Source of the DNA: Nymphaea colorata
Lineage: Eukaryota; Streptophyta; Magnoliopsida; Nymphaeales; Nymphaeaceae
Direction: 5' to 3'
Assembly (NCBI RefSeq): GCF_008831285.2
Contig: NC_045140.1
Coordinates: 6,181,528-6,241,527, forward strand
Length of the DNA stretch: 60,000 nt
In this document: in pieces, positions 30,571 to 43,150 of the stretch
Numbering within the stretch: position 1 is the first letter of the stretch
How the letters are laid out: the number at the start of each line of letters is the position of its first letter
Notes under the pieces: model-generated
Seen by the model: only the letters and a program-made list of their open reading frames with translations
The model's database searches: none
What the model was told of the DNA's origin: nothing
Position numbers and translations under genes: made by a program

Positions 30571-32383
30571 TTATTCCTTGCTGAATTTTTCTCTTACAAA
30601 GTGACAATCTAGCTCTATGTGTTTCGTTCTTTCATGAAAAACTGGATTTGCTGAAATATGCAGAGCAGCTTGATTGTCGCAATATAAATTGACTGGTTTA
30701 TCATGACTCCATCCCAAGTCATTCAATAAGGCTTTTAACCAAACAACTTCACAAGTTGTCAAAGCCATTGCCCGGTATTCTGCTTCAGCAGACGATCTGA
30801 CAATAGTAGACTGCTTCTTTGATTTCCAAGAGATAGGACTATTCCCAAGAACACAATATATCAACTAACTGATTTACGAGTGGTAGGACAGCTAGCCCAA
30901 TTTGAGTCACAATAGGCCCTCAATTGTTTTGCACTTGATGAGGATAAAATTATTCCTTTTGCTGGTGAAGCCTTTAAATACTTCAATACTCTAAGTGCCG
31001 CTTCATAATGTGTAGTTCGTGGCGATTGCATGAACTGACTGAGAACTTGGACTGAATACATTATATCTGGACAAGTAATGGTCAAATAGATCAAACGTCC
31101 AACTAACCTCCTGTATTTAGCTGGATCTTTCAGTGGAATACCATCATTGGGAGTTAATCGCAATTTTTGCTCCATTGGGAAGTCTATAGGCTTAGCTCCT
31201 ATCAAACCTGCATCATTCCAAAATATCCACAATATATTTTCTTTGACTTAGAAATATTCCCGATGGCGCTCTTGCAACTTCTATGCCAAGAAAATACTTA
31301 AGTATTCCCAAGTCCTTAATGTGAAATTTCGAATGTAAATATTGCTTAACTGAAGCAATTCCTGGTTCATCATTTCCTGCAATGATAAGATCATCAACAT
31401 AGACAAGAATAACAATAAATTGTTTGTCATGTTTCCGAGTAAAGAGAGTATTGTCAGCTGATGATTGAATGAAACCAGCGCCTTTGAGTGCAGATAACAG
31501 CTTGTGAAACCAGTTACGTGGAGCTTGCTTGAGTCCGTACAGAGACTTATGAAGGCGACACACTCTATTACTAGAATACCCCCTCACGCAGAAGGCCTGG
31601 AGGAATGATCATGTATATTTCCTCATGTAATTCTCCATGTATAATGCATTACTCACATCCATTTGATATAAGTGCCATCCTTGAATAGAAGCAAGAGAAA
31701 GAAGTGTGCGCATGGTTGTTAACTTTGCAACTGGAGCAAATGTCTCATGATAATCAAGTCCTCTAGTTGAGTGTATCCTTTAGCAACAAGTCTGGCTTTG
31801 TAGCATTCAATACTTCCATCTGATAGCCGTTTTATCTTATAAACCCAACGACAACCAATGGGTTTTTGTGTAGAGGCAAAGTAGTAATAGACCATGTACT
31901 GTTTTGTTCAAGAGCCTGAATCTCATCAGCCATAGCACTTCGCCAATGTTGATACTTAACCGCTTCCGCATACGAGCTAGGTTCAACATCGCTCATGATA
32001 GAGGTTAAAAATGTATAATAAGATTTAGAGAATTTGTGAACAGATAAATAATTGTGTATGGGATAACGTGTACCTGAGGATTGCTTAGTTGAAGTAGATT
32101 CCTTAGGCGGTGAACTTATAACCATCACATTGGAACACACATAGTCTTGAAGATAGGATGGTGAATGACGAGGACGACTAGATTTTCGTAGAGCAAGTGA
32201 ATCTGGAGGAGGTGGATCATTGGACATAGCTCGATGATCTGAAACTGGTAGATTTTGGTCATTGTTGATGGAATCGTGAGGTTGAATGGGTGATAACGGA
32301 GAGGAATTTGCTAGAACACCAGTCTCACACGATGACATATATTTCTCTCCAAGGTAAGGATAAGGTAAAACAACATTGTTCAA
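30571..32383 (-). pseudogene. Copia RT and RNase H (copy B, multiply frameshifted)
   Basis: Same coding sequence as 10190-12133 of copy A, with RT 'YVDD' and RNase H '[11 protein letters not shown]' both visible. It is fragmented into at least four frames (30571-30864, 30861-31232, 31213-31587, 31832-32383) by single-base insertions or losses, such as an extra C in 'catcattccaaaat' and a shorter T-run near 31866. Copy A is open across most of these, so they are best read as sequencing errors; the TGA between RT and RNase H is shared. Confidence 0.85.
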
Positions 32384-32420
32384 ATCGTTTGTATGGCATT
32401 GTTCGGTTAAAAATGAAAAA

Positions 32421-33389
32421 TTATCCTAAAAAAAAAGATATATCTCTGCTTGTAAAAATTTGTTTGGTATCCAAATCATATACCCGATACCCTTTCTGAG
32501 TATGAGGATATTCGACAAAAACACATTTGTGTGTACGTGATGAAAACTTATGCATGGGGTTTAAATTTTTGGCATAACACAAGCATCCAAAAACACACAA
32601 ATCTTCATAATTGGGCTTTTTATGAAAGAGAAGTTCAAACGGGGATTTGTTATTTAAAAGAGTTGACGACATTCTATTAATTAAAAAGGTTGCTGTCAAA
32701 ATACATTCACCCCAAAAAGTTACTGGGAGATTTGCTTGAAACCTAAGTGCTCGCGCCACCTCTAGTAGATGGCGATGTTTCCTCTCAACACGTCCATTTT
32801 GTTGAGGAGTTCCAACACATGAGGTTTGATGTTCTATGCCATGCTCATGAAAATATGCTTGCATATTATGAGCTGTAAATTCAGCACCATTATCACTCCG
32901 AACACATTTCACATGAGTATTGAATTGAGTAAACACCATGGCACAAAAACGAGTTAAACAAGAAAATGTTTCAGATTTGAACCTCATCAAGAAAACCCAA
33001 GTAGATCGTGTAAAATCATCTACGATGGTAAGGAAGTAATGTGCACCTGTGTGAGACGACGTAGCATATCCTCCCCAAATATCACAATGAATCAAGCCAA
33101 ACGGATCACTTGCTCTACTAGTACTAGTTGGAAAAGGTAAACGAGTGAATTTAGCTTTAAGACATGCATCACAAGGAAAATCATGCTTGGAAATAGAAAT
33201 GTTTTCATTTAATGAAAATGACTTATCAAATGAAGGATGTCCAAGTCTCATATGCCATATATGAGCTGTCTTATTACTAGGAGAAGCAAACAAAGCATGA
33301 GAAGTAGTTGGAAGAAGAAGATGGTAAAGTCCACCGTTCAAGTTACCCACTCCAATCAGCTTCATCGACAAAGGGTCTTGAAAGCACAA
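32421..33389 (-). pseudogene. Copia integrase (copy B)
   Basis: About 322 codons, the same protein as 12176-13120 with intact HHCC and DD35E motifs. The start differs by a few codons because a one-base difference near 33380 opens the upstream frame. The catalytic core is identical in reading to copy A. Confidence 0.9.
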
Positions 33390-33535
33390 CAGGTTGGAAG
33401 AAACAGCAATACATTAGTGGACTTGGTGACTTTGGAACTGATAATAATTGTATTTAATCAGGAATATATAGGACATCGTAAGCTGAATATTGGCTGAAAG
33501 GTAACTGTTCCAATAGTAGAAACTAGTGTTTGATG

Positions 33536-34709
33536 TCATTGGGTAGGTAATGACACGCTGTTTTGGTAGATTTTGATATTATTAAGCAAATGTAAATGAG
33601 GGGTCATATGGTCTGAGGCTCCGGTGTCAATAATCCCAAGGAAATGAGTTGAGAATGATTGTTTACCTGCTAGATTAGCAGTAGCCGGTGAAGTATCAAC
33701 ATTTAACCAAGATGCCAATTTACTGACCTGTTCTTCGGTAAGTTGTGATAAAACAGAACTGACTTTTACATTGTTTGCCGTGTTTCTCCCTGTTGCGCCT
33801 TTTCAATTTTAGATGATTCACCAGTTGAACCTGCAGCCTTAGGATGATTTGGTTGAATAACCATGAAGCACATAACATCGAGATTTTATATGTCCAAGCA
33901 TTCCACAAATGATCACATTTTGGTCGAGGACGGTGCGAGTAGCATTAGGTGTCCTTGCCATATTCTTTTTGGTATATGATGTAGGAGAAGACCTGGCTGC
34001 AGAGCTATGTTATGGATCCAGACAGTTTTGGGTGTGAGAAGACGTTGAGTCTCTTCTTGAAGCAGCATAGCATAGACCCTATTAATGTTGGGGTAGAGGA
34101 TCGATAGGCAAGAATCTGACTACGAAGATTGCTAAAACTTTCATTCAACCCCATTAAAAACTGATAAACTTTTTCCTGATCTTGGCATGAATGAACTCTT
34201 TGAATGCACCACAAGTACATGCAGACACAGTCGAATAAGAACCGAGTTCATCCCAAAAAGTTTTGAGTGTAGTAAAGTAGACAGCCAATGAATTTTGTTC
34301 TTGACGTAAATCAGATATCATCGTCTTCAATTGATAAATACGAGTGCGTTACCTTGAGAGAAACGTTCTTGCAGATCAATCCAAACTTCGTGAGCTTCAC
34401 TGGCATAGATGACGCTATTTGCTATCTCCTTCGATAATGAATTGAGATCCATGATAGAACCAAATCATTACAGCGAACCCATGCCATATAGTCTGAACTA
34501 GTGGTGGTTGGGTTCGGAATAGAACCATCAACAAATCCGAACTTGTTCTGGCACTAAGGGCCATCTTCATTGCCCGTCGCCATGTGGAATAGTTGTCGCC
34601 ACAAGAGGATTTGTCACTAGAATAGCACCAGGATTATCAGAGTGGTGCATGATGAAAGGTGATTCATTTTGTTCACAGTAAACCGATCAACCACAGGAGT
34701 TGTTGCCAT
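33536..34709 (-). pseudogene. Copia gag and protease (copy B, heavily frameshifted)
   Basis: Counterpart of 13282-14476. The protease motif 'IDTGASDHM' is in the frame 33536-33718, and gag pieces are at 33720-33908 and 34005-34220. More than ten one-base indels relative to copy A fall in these 1.2 kb, mostly in homopolymers, far denser than in the neighbouring Ogre-like pol, which marks this as the least reliable part of the window. Confidence 0.8.
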
Positions 34710-35599
34710 AGTAAAAATATTGAATGTGCACAAATTAGTATAGTGCGCGAAGCTTCAGATCCAAACCCAAATCCGATTAGAAGAAGGATCCGTGGCGCAA
34801 TGATAGCCCGTCTGACTCCAGATCAGAAGGAGCAGTCGAGCGCCTCGGCGTTGGTCCTCTCTCTTACTTCCTCCCGTGAAGAGTACCGACTCCACGTTAC
34901 GCTGCTTGAGGACGACGGTGGGGAGGCCGCGCCCTGGAGCAATCCGAGAACAAATCAAGAGGAACTCGTCAGGCAAGGGGGTGAGCGACAGGGTCTCCTC
35001 TGCTTGACTTAGGGTAACCCAAGAACAGAGGAGGCAGTGTCAGCAGGGAGCGACCGGCGAGCAGAAAACCGACCGGCGAGGAGTGCAGCAGCGGAAATCA
35101 ACTAGTGAGCGGTGTACCAGGTGGAGCTCGAGGGCAGAGTTCGAGATTTGGGGGCTCGAGCGGGCGATTGCAGTCCAGGCGATGGCGCTCGAGATTTGGG
35201 CCCAGGAGATGCAGAGGGCTCAAGCAGGATGCTCGGGCGAAGGACGATGGCAGTCCACGAGCGAGTGGATGAGATCGACGCTCGAGCGTTCAAGCGTGCG
35301 TTCGAGCAGACGATGCAGGGGTGGGCTGAGCAGAACGCTCAGGCGACAGAACAGAACAGAACAGAACGATGCAGGGTGGGCTGAGCAGAATCGCTCGAGC
35401 GATTACAGAGCACGAGCGGCTTCCATTTCGCCTTGGGCACTAGGGATTCCAGAGAGAGAGAGAGGCGAAACAGGATTCCCCTTCTTCGTCTGTTCTGGAA
35501 GAAGGGAAATGAAAAAAAAACGAGAAGAGGAGCAGTCCAGTCGATGAGGCCCTTTCTTCCGACGGTGATTCCCTTTCTAAGAATGACAATAGGGTAATC
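34710..35599 (-). other. Copia leader with GC-rich insert (copy B)
   Basis: Counterpart of 14477-15381 with the same GC-rich patch and duplicated block, minus scattered single bases. Confidence 0.5.
34786..34830 (+). other. Partial tRNA-Trp(CCA) (copy B)
   Basis: Identical 45-nt 5' part of tRNA-Trp as at 14556; the same locus through assembly duplication. Confidence 0.7.
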
Positions 35600-38500
35600 T
35601 GTTTGCATCCCAAATTTTCATTGGTTTTGGAGTGCTCCAGAAAATAAGGTTTTTGTTTGAAGAGGAAGAAGGGACTCACCCGTCGGTACGAGGATCGACC
35701 GTTCCCGGCGCCTTTACCGGGGGTAATCAACCCAAGGACTATGTTTATCATCGATGCATTTCGTTTTAACTTAAACATCTTTTTGATTCTATATGCGGTG
35801 TAGAAAATATGAAAGTTTGGAGTTTCAAACTTTTGAAAGGGTTCTTGAAGAATTGCTTGAAAATGTGAAATGTTTTGAGGAAAAAGTGAAACTAGTAAAT
35901 ATCATTTGAAAACTTGTGAAAACATTTTGAAATCACTTTAGTGTTCTCTTAAGACTTTAAGTAGGTTTGAGATTTTGCTCTAATTCGGTTACCACCTAGC
36001 TAGAGCTCAATCCCTTCTTGCTTAAGTTCCTTTGGAGAGGTGCTTGTGATCATAAATGAAATAAAGTGGGTGAGAATGCATGGATGCATTTACCCTATAT
36101 GATTGAAAAAATGTAAAACATTCCTACCACAACATTCATCTAAATGTCATTCCTACCACAACATACATCTAAGATTTCGTTATTATAATTATTGTATATA
36201 AGAAGGAAAAGTTTTTGAAAGGGATAGAGATTGTAGACCATCAAGCATGATTCCAATATTGGGTCATTACTTGGTTTGTGGTCTTATTGAAGTTGGTAAA
36301 TAGAAAGTTCATGAGGTGAGAATGTTAAAAAGAATACAAGAGATAAAACATTCTTATGAAAGGAAAGAGAGATATAAAGAAAGACATGCATACATGTGTA
36401 CATACCATCACATATACACATATATGAAAGTTTAAGAGAAAAAGATGTATTGATTCAAAGAGAAATAGAGATTTTAGAGGAAAAGAAAATATCATACGCA
36501 TATATGGGTATGAGAAATGTTATAAGAGAAGATATTTGTCTTGAAAAGAGGAATAAATATTTGAAAGAGAGGAGATGGAGCACATGTACATACATATTCA
36601 TGCACATATGAAAATTTATAAAATAGAAAGTGAAAGCTTAGAGAGAGAAATATGGGGTCATCATGTTGGCATAAATGTATATAACATGTGTATACATCCA
36701 TACCTTCACAAGATTAGAAAATCAAGGAACAACTTAAAATTACCAACTTCAAATTTAATGTGGGCCGGAGGAGAGTTTGGACTCATGCAAGAGTCTAAGC
36801 TAAGTCCTTAAGGCCATGTTAGAAGGTTCTTTTTGAAATGTTTTAGAAAATATGATTTATATAAGCATAGAATGTTATTATTTGGTTTGTTGTAGGGATA
36901 TATTTCTTCCACCGTTGGTATGGAAGAAAACAAGCAACATAACGAGACACTCGTTAGGGTTCCTAATGTGATGATTAAGAAGGAAACTAGCGCAAAATGA
37001 TATGGAAATGCATATTAACATGTACATTTTCGTGAGGGTTATCCCGGGTTGGACAAGTCCCAACCTCAAGATTAATATGAAAATAAAGAGTTCCCAAACC
37101 ACACTCTCATTCCCGCCATACATTCACATGTAAGTAAAGAACCAAGCAATCATGCGTGCATAATTTATAGATAACATTCAAGGAATGAAAGAAAGAAAGA
37201 GAATGATGGAAAAAGCAAAGTTCAATTAGGAGGGAAGACATGATGTAACTATGAATTGATATACCACTTCATCTTCTCATGTTCCCGGTGCACTTGAGTA
37301 TAGCCTCTTGACTCTAAAATAGAGATTGAGAGCTATCTCTTTTGGCCATGGAGAAATGAGGAAGAGAGGAAATAAAAGGAACAAAAAAAACAATAAGAAT
37401 GTATTCATGAAAGAAAGAACATGATTAAAATGAAAGATCATCTCATCTTTCTATGCTCCCGGTGCACTTTGAGTATAGCCTCTTGTCTCTAAAAAGAGAT
37501 TGACAGCTACTTTTTTTAGCCGTGGGGAGATGAAGATGAGAAGAAAATATAGAAAGAGATACAATGTTATATTTAATAAAAGAGAAAACATGATTCAATC
37601 ATGAAACGAAAGATCTTCTCATCTTTTCACACTCCCAATGCACTTGAGCATAGCCTCTTGTCTCTAAAAGAGATTGAGGGCTATCTCCTTTGGTCATGGA
37701 AAGAGGAAGAAGAAAGAAAAAAAAAAAAAATAACAAGGACAAGACTATTGAAGAAATGAAATAACAATAACAACAAAAATATATTCATTAAAGAAAAGAA
37801 TAACAACAACAAGAATATATTATTGAAGAGAAGAAAGAGCAATAAGATATTAATATAGAGAAAGAACAAGAACAACAAGAATACTTGAAAGAACATGATT
37901 TAATCATAAAATAAGATATCATCTCATCTTCTCATGCTCTCGGTGCATTTGAGCATAGCCTCTTGTCTCTAAAAAGAGGTTGAGTGCTATCTCCTTTGGC
38001 CATGGGGAGATGAAGATGAGAGAGAAAATGAAAACAACAACAACATTATGTTTAAGAGAAAGAAATAACATAATAATAAGAACATTAATGAAAAGAAAGA
38101 GAAAGAAATGAGAGAGATGAAGATTACATACCTCTATAGGAACTGACTTAAGGAAGATGAACACCTTCACTTGAAGATCCCATTTTGAATGAAGCTCCAA
38201 AGTGCTTGCTCTAAGTTGGAGAGGAAATGAAAGAGGAAGAGGGAGAGAGAGAGAGAGTCAAGAGAACTCTAAGTCTTCAAGTGAGAATACACTAGGTTTC
38301 TCCCAAGGACCATCTTGCCCAAGAGGGGGATATGGGGGGGTATTTATAGAGGATTTTGGAGCCAAACCCAAAATTTGAATTTTTTTGACCTAAAAAGACT
38401 AAAATCACCCTCCAAAAAGAGATTTTTTGGCCAAAAGGAAGGGCAAATGAGTCTTGTCCACCCAAAAAGACTAAAATCACCTCTAAAAAAGGTTTTTTGG

Positions 38501-38990
38501 TCAAAGGAGGGGCAAATCGGTCTTGTTTACCAAAAAGACTAAAATCACCCTCTAAAAGAAGGTTTTTTGGTCAAAAGGAGGGGCAAATCGGTCTTGTTTA
38601 AAAAAGACTAAAATCACCCTCTAAAAGAAGGTTTTTTGGTCAAAAGGAGGGGCAAATCGGTCTTGTTAAAAAAGACTAAAATCACCTCTAAAAGAAGGTT
38701 TTTTGGTCAAAAGGAGGGCAAATCGGTCTTGTTTGAAAAAGACTAAAATCACCCTCTAAAGGAGGTTTTATGGTCAAAAGGAGGGGCAAATCGGTCTTAA
38801 ATGATTGATTTGGATCTGAACTTGGGTTTTGGACCTCAAAGTAGTATTTTGGATTTAATTTGGATCTGAGAGTTCTATTTTGGATTTAATTTGGATCTGA
38901 GAGTAGTATTTTGGAAATCTTGTGCCTAAATTTGAATTTCGCACTTGGATAAAACATCATAGTCCTTTAGAAAATTTAGGGGTGATTACA
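35600..38990 (-). repeat. Ogre-like 3' LTR (copy B)
   Basis: Same LTR as 15382-18813, sharing its left-LTR variants, 41 bp shorter through scattered one-base losses. It includes the conserved hairpin block (about 35670-35745), leader repeats (about 37256-38015) and U3 array (about 38395-38795). Confidence 0.9.
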
Positions 38991-39084
38991 GATGCCTTCT
39001 TTGTTAATAAGCCGGTGTTAGCCGTGCTTAGTGACAAAGATAACGCCACAAATTTTTCAAGCAAGATATTTTCATAGAGATGTT

Positions 39085-39378
39085 TCAGGCTTTACCCCTT
39101 ACTTGAATAGGTTGTTTGAGCTTAAATTGCAGGTTTAACCCTTACCTGCATGGGTTTGCCGATTTCAAATTCAGGATTAACCCCCCTGAATGGGTTGCCT
39201 TGACTTGCATCACAAGTTGAACCCTTTAACTGTGTGGGTTGCTTTGGCTTGTAGCACAGGTTTAACCCCTTTGCCTGCATGGGTTGCTTTGGCTAGCATT
39301 GCAGGTTTAACCCCTTGCCTGCATGGGTTGCCCTCATATTGCGGGTTTAACCCTTTACCTGCACGGGTTGCTCTCAAG
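39085..39378. repeat. 3' UTR tandem hairpin array (copy B)
   Basis: Same seven-unit array as 18907-19203, with one C lost in an early unit. Confidence 0.75.
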
Positions 39379-39506
39379 CCCTGAGCGATAAAAATAAAAA
39401 TGCCCCAGTGTAATTGTCATGTTTTACAACTGGGAAGAATCTAGATTGAATAGTCGATGTGGAAACACAAATGTTTGACATTGATTGGAAAATGAATACA
39501 AGAGAA

Positions 39507-41236
39507 CTAGGCATAAAATTTCTTGAGGTGAAGGGCATTAACAGGATCGGCAAATTCCACCCCATCAGCATCAATTAGTCGGTATGAATTGTGGGGCAAA
39601 ACTTCCTTAATGACATATGGGCCTTCCCAATTTGGTGCCCACTTGCCTCGTGGTCGTCCTCTCAGGTACACTGAAGATCGTAGGACCGAGTCATTCACTT
39701 TGAACTGTCTCTCGATAACTGACTTGGCAAATTGTCTGGCTACCCTTTGGCGATAAGCTTCAGCATGTTCAGCCGCTTTTAGCCTCTTTTCATCTAGCAA
39801 ATCGAGTTGCATTAGCCTTTTTTGTTGATATTGAGTAAGAGGGAGCTCTATGAGAGAAGCGAACTTCAAAGCAGGTTTCAACACATGTAATGGTAGAACC
39901 ACTTCTGTTCCATAGACTAGCTCTGCTGGAGTGGCATTTGTTGGAGTTCTCATAGTGGTGCGATATGCCCATAGAGCGTTGTGCATCTTTTCATGCCAAT
40001 CTCTTCCTGTTTCTACTGTCCGTTCCAAGATGCGGATCAGGATCTTGTTGGTAGCCTCTGCTTGTCCATTGCCTTGGGGGTAATAAGGAGCTGAAAAATG
40101 GTGCGTGATGTGGTATTTGCTGCACAACTGCCTCATCTTTTCATTCTTGAAATGAGTTTCATTGTCTGATACTATATCATGAGGGACTCCAAATCTGCAA
40201 AGAAGATTTTTGTGAATGAAGGACATTACATGACGTCCTTCCACCGTTCTAAGTGTGACGACTTCTACCCACTTGGTAAAATAATCTGTTGCAGCAAGAA
40301 ATACTTATGGCCGTTAGAAGCTGCAGGGGATATCGGTCCGACTACGTCAAAGGCCCACATTGAAAACGGCCAAGGAGATGTCACAGAATGCAAGTGAGAT
40401 GCTGGGGCATGAATTACTGGAGCATGCAGTTGACATTCTTTGCATCTTTTGACAAATTGGTGACAATCTTTTTGCATGGTTGGCCAATAATACCCTGCTC
40501 GAATTATTTGTTTGGTGAGGGTTTGGTAACCAACATGGCCTCCACAATCTCCTCGATGTGATTCTTCGATTACTTTCTTTGCCTCATCTTCATCAAGGCA
40601 CCGAGAGGATTCAGTGCTAAATCCACGTCTGTATAATACCCCTGCTAGGATAAAGTACCTTGCTGACATACGTTGTATTGCTTTTTGTTCATTTTTAGAC
40701 ATTTCAGTCGGGAATTCTCCGCTTTCAATGTACCTTTTGATGTCATGGTACCAAGGCGTATCCCCCCCTTGGATATGATGAACATGCGCCATCGTTTCAA
40801 AAGCAGGGTGTTCTAATCTTCCAATCTCAAAACAACGGATTGCTTCATTGGTTCGAAAAGTGATGGTTGATCCTAAGCTCGCGAGGCCATCCGCAATAGG
40901 GTTACCTTCTCTCTTTACGTGAGCCAATTGTACTTCTTCGAATTGACAGATTAAGGAGGTAGCAATTTCTTGATATGGAACCAACTTTTCATCTTTGACT
41001 TGCCATTCTCCATTCACTTGATTTATAATAAGCTGAGAGTCGCCGAAGGCATGCACTCTTTTCACTTGAAAACTCAATAAAGAACGAAGTCCTTGTATGA
41101 GGGCTTCATATTCAGCCATGTTATGGGTACATGGAAAATCAAGTTTCAAAGAGTACAGGATCATTTCGCTTTCTGGAGTGATGAGTAAGATGCCTATGCC
41201 TGCTCCCATCACATTTCTGGACCCGTCAAAGTACAT
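39507..41236 (-). pseudogene. Ogre-like second RNase H plus integrase (copy B, frameshifted)
   Basis: Same protein as 19333-21063. A missing A in an A-run near 40301 splits it into 40265-41236 (archaeal-type RNase H, HHCC module and the first catalytic Asp) and 39507-40244 (the remaining catalytic Asp and Glu, GPY/F module). Copy A is open here, so this is probably an assembly error. Confidence 0.88.
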
Positions 41237-41239
41237 CTT

Positions 41240-42949
41240 TCATGTCGAAACCGTTTCCAATCTTAGTACATGTTCATCTGGAAACTCATCATTTGTTCTG
41301 ATTTCTTCGTACTGAGGGAAGTCTGCTAACTGATCCGCAATTGTTTGTCCTTTGATTGACTTTTGAGACACATATTCAAGATCATATTGCATCAACAGAA
41401 CTTGCCATTTTGCGATACGCCCATTAAGGAATGGCTGTTCCAAGATGTACTTGAGAGGATTTAGTTTGGAGAGTATCTTGACCTCACAAGCTAATAAGTA
41501 ATGTCTCAACTTCTGACACATCCAAACCAATGCCAGACAAGTTTTCTCTATTGGAGAGTACTTCTTTTCGTACTGAACAAAAGTCTTGCTAATGTAATAG
41601 ATTGCATATTCGATGCGACTTCCTTCCTCATATTGTGCCAAAAAGCCGCCACATGCTGACTCATTTACTGTGATGTAAAGCAGCAGTGGTCTTCCCAACG
41701 TTGGTGGTTTTAGAATTGGTGGATTTAGAAGGTATTTCTTGATCCTTTCGAATGACTGTTGGCATTCAAAACCCCATTCAAACTTGACACCTTTCCTCAG
41801 TAGCTGGTTGAATGGCTCGCATCTCATGGCCAGATTGAAAATGAATCGTCTGATGGATTGGATTCGTCCTTGCAAGCTTCGCAACTCCTTGATATTGGTA
41901 GGTGGTGGCATATCGATTATTGCCTTGGCTTTTGTAAGATCCATTTCAATTCCCTTCTTACTGACCATGAAACCCAACAGTTTGCCTGACTCAACCCCAA
42001 ACACACATTTTTGAGGATTCAGGCGAAGCTTGTACTGTAAAAGCCTCTCGAATACTTGGGCAAGAGTTTCAATGTGATCTTCTCTTGTCTTGGATTTGAT
42101 CAATATGTCATCGATATATGCATCCATGATTTTATGCATCTGGTCATGGAAGATGGCGGCCATGGCTCTTTGATAGGTTGCTCCAGCATTCTTCAACCCA
42201 AATGGAATTACCGTGTAACAAAAAGTACCCCATGGTGTAGTAAAAGCAGTCTTAAGTTGATCTTTGACTGCTAATTTGATTTGATTATATCCCGAATATC
42301 CATCCATGAAAGAAAACATTGCATGACCTGCAGTACTGTCTACCAATAGATCAATGTTTGGAAGAGGATAATCATCCTTCGGTGTGGCTTTGTTCAAGTC
42401 TCGAAAGTCGATGCACAACCTAACTTTGCCATTTTTCTTGGGGACCACTACGATGTTCGCCAACCATTCGGGGTAATCGATGGCACGAATGAATTTTGCC
42501 TTTAGCAAGTCCTCTAGTCCTTCTTTTACAGGGCCTTCTAGTTGAGGGTCAAGCTTGCGCAATTTTTGCTTAATCGGCTTGCAATTAGGATTTAAGGGCA
42601 AACGATGTTCAACCAATTGGGGGTCTAAGCCTGGCATATCTTCATAAGTCCAAGCAAAAGCTTCTTGGTTACTTATAAGAAAGTCCACCAATCTTTTCTT
42701 CTCATTCGCTGACAAACTGGTGCCAATTTGAAGAATTTTAGGATCTTCACTGGTTCCAATATTAATTTCTTCAATTGAATCATTCACCAAAGATGAGGGA
42801 TGCTCTTGTTTCTGAATCTGAGTGAATTCTGGTAATTCTGACTCGGGTATTGCCATAGGTTCCATTTCACCGACTGCTTGTTCGATAAATGCTTTCTGGG
42901 GGGACTTTCGTGGAAAAAGAATAAACTGAGACATATTGAGTTCCGACAT
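41240..42949 (-). CDS. Ogre-like reverse transcriptase and first RNase H (copy B)
   Basis: A 569-codon frame, identical to copy A over RT ('YIDD' now at about 278-281) and the degenerate RNase H. It is 28 codons longer at the start because of one extra G in the run near 42897. It then begins right at the putative splice acceptor, with the first Met only a few bases inside the exon, which argues that copy B has the right base count here. It ends at the same in-frame TGA (41240-41242) as copy A. Confidence 0.9.
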   Translation of the reverse strand: MSELNMSQFILFPRKSPQKAFIEQAVGEMEPMAIPESELPEFTQIQKQEHPSSLVNDSIEEINIGTSEDPKILQIGTSLSANEKKRLVDFLISNQEAFAWTYEDMPGLDPQLVEHRLPLNPNCKPIKQKLRKLDPQLEGPVKEGLEDLLKAKFIRAIDYPEWLANIVVVPKKNGKVRLCIDFRDLNKATPKDDYPLPNIDLLVDSTAGHAMFSFMDGYSGYNQIKLAVKDQLKTAFTTPWGTFCYTVIPFGLKNAGATYQRAMAAIFHDQMHKIMDAYIDDILIKSKTREDHIETLAQVFERLLQYKLRLNPQKCVFGVESGKLLGFMVSKKGIEMDLTKAKAIIDMPPPTNIKELRSLQGRIQSIRRFIFNLAMRCEPFNQLLRKGVKFEWGFECQQSFERIKKYLLNPPILKPPTLGRPLLLYITVNESACGGFLAQYEEGSRIEYAIYYISKTFVQYEKKYSPIEKTCLALVWMCQKLRHYLLACEVKILSKLNPLKYILEQPFLNGRIAKWQVLLMQYDLEYVSQKSIKGQTIADQLADFPQYEEIRTNDEFPDEHVLRLETVST

Positions 42950-42952
42950 CCT

Positions 42953-43150
42953 CTAAAGAGGATAAAGGAAAGAGTTGGACGAAATTGACAACAAAAAAAT
43001 TACTTGCATTTGCATATATATATATAAAAAAAGTTCTTAGTTCATAGAATGGGTTCTCTCATGAGACGAGACAAAAAGATGTTCAAAATTACAAAATTCA
43101 TGGGAGGATTTTGAAACAAAAGTGAATACTATCAGCCCCCAAGATCTTCT
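42953..43150 (-). other. Probable intron / linker between protease and RT (copy B)
   Basis: Counterpart of 22779-22976 with the same pyrimidine-rich acceptor on the - strand. Confidence 0.5.
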
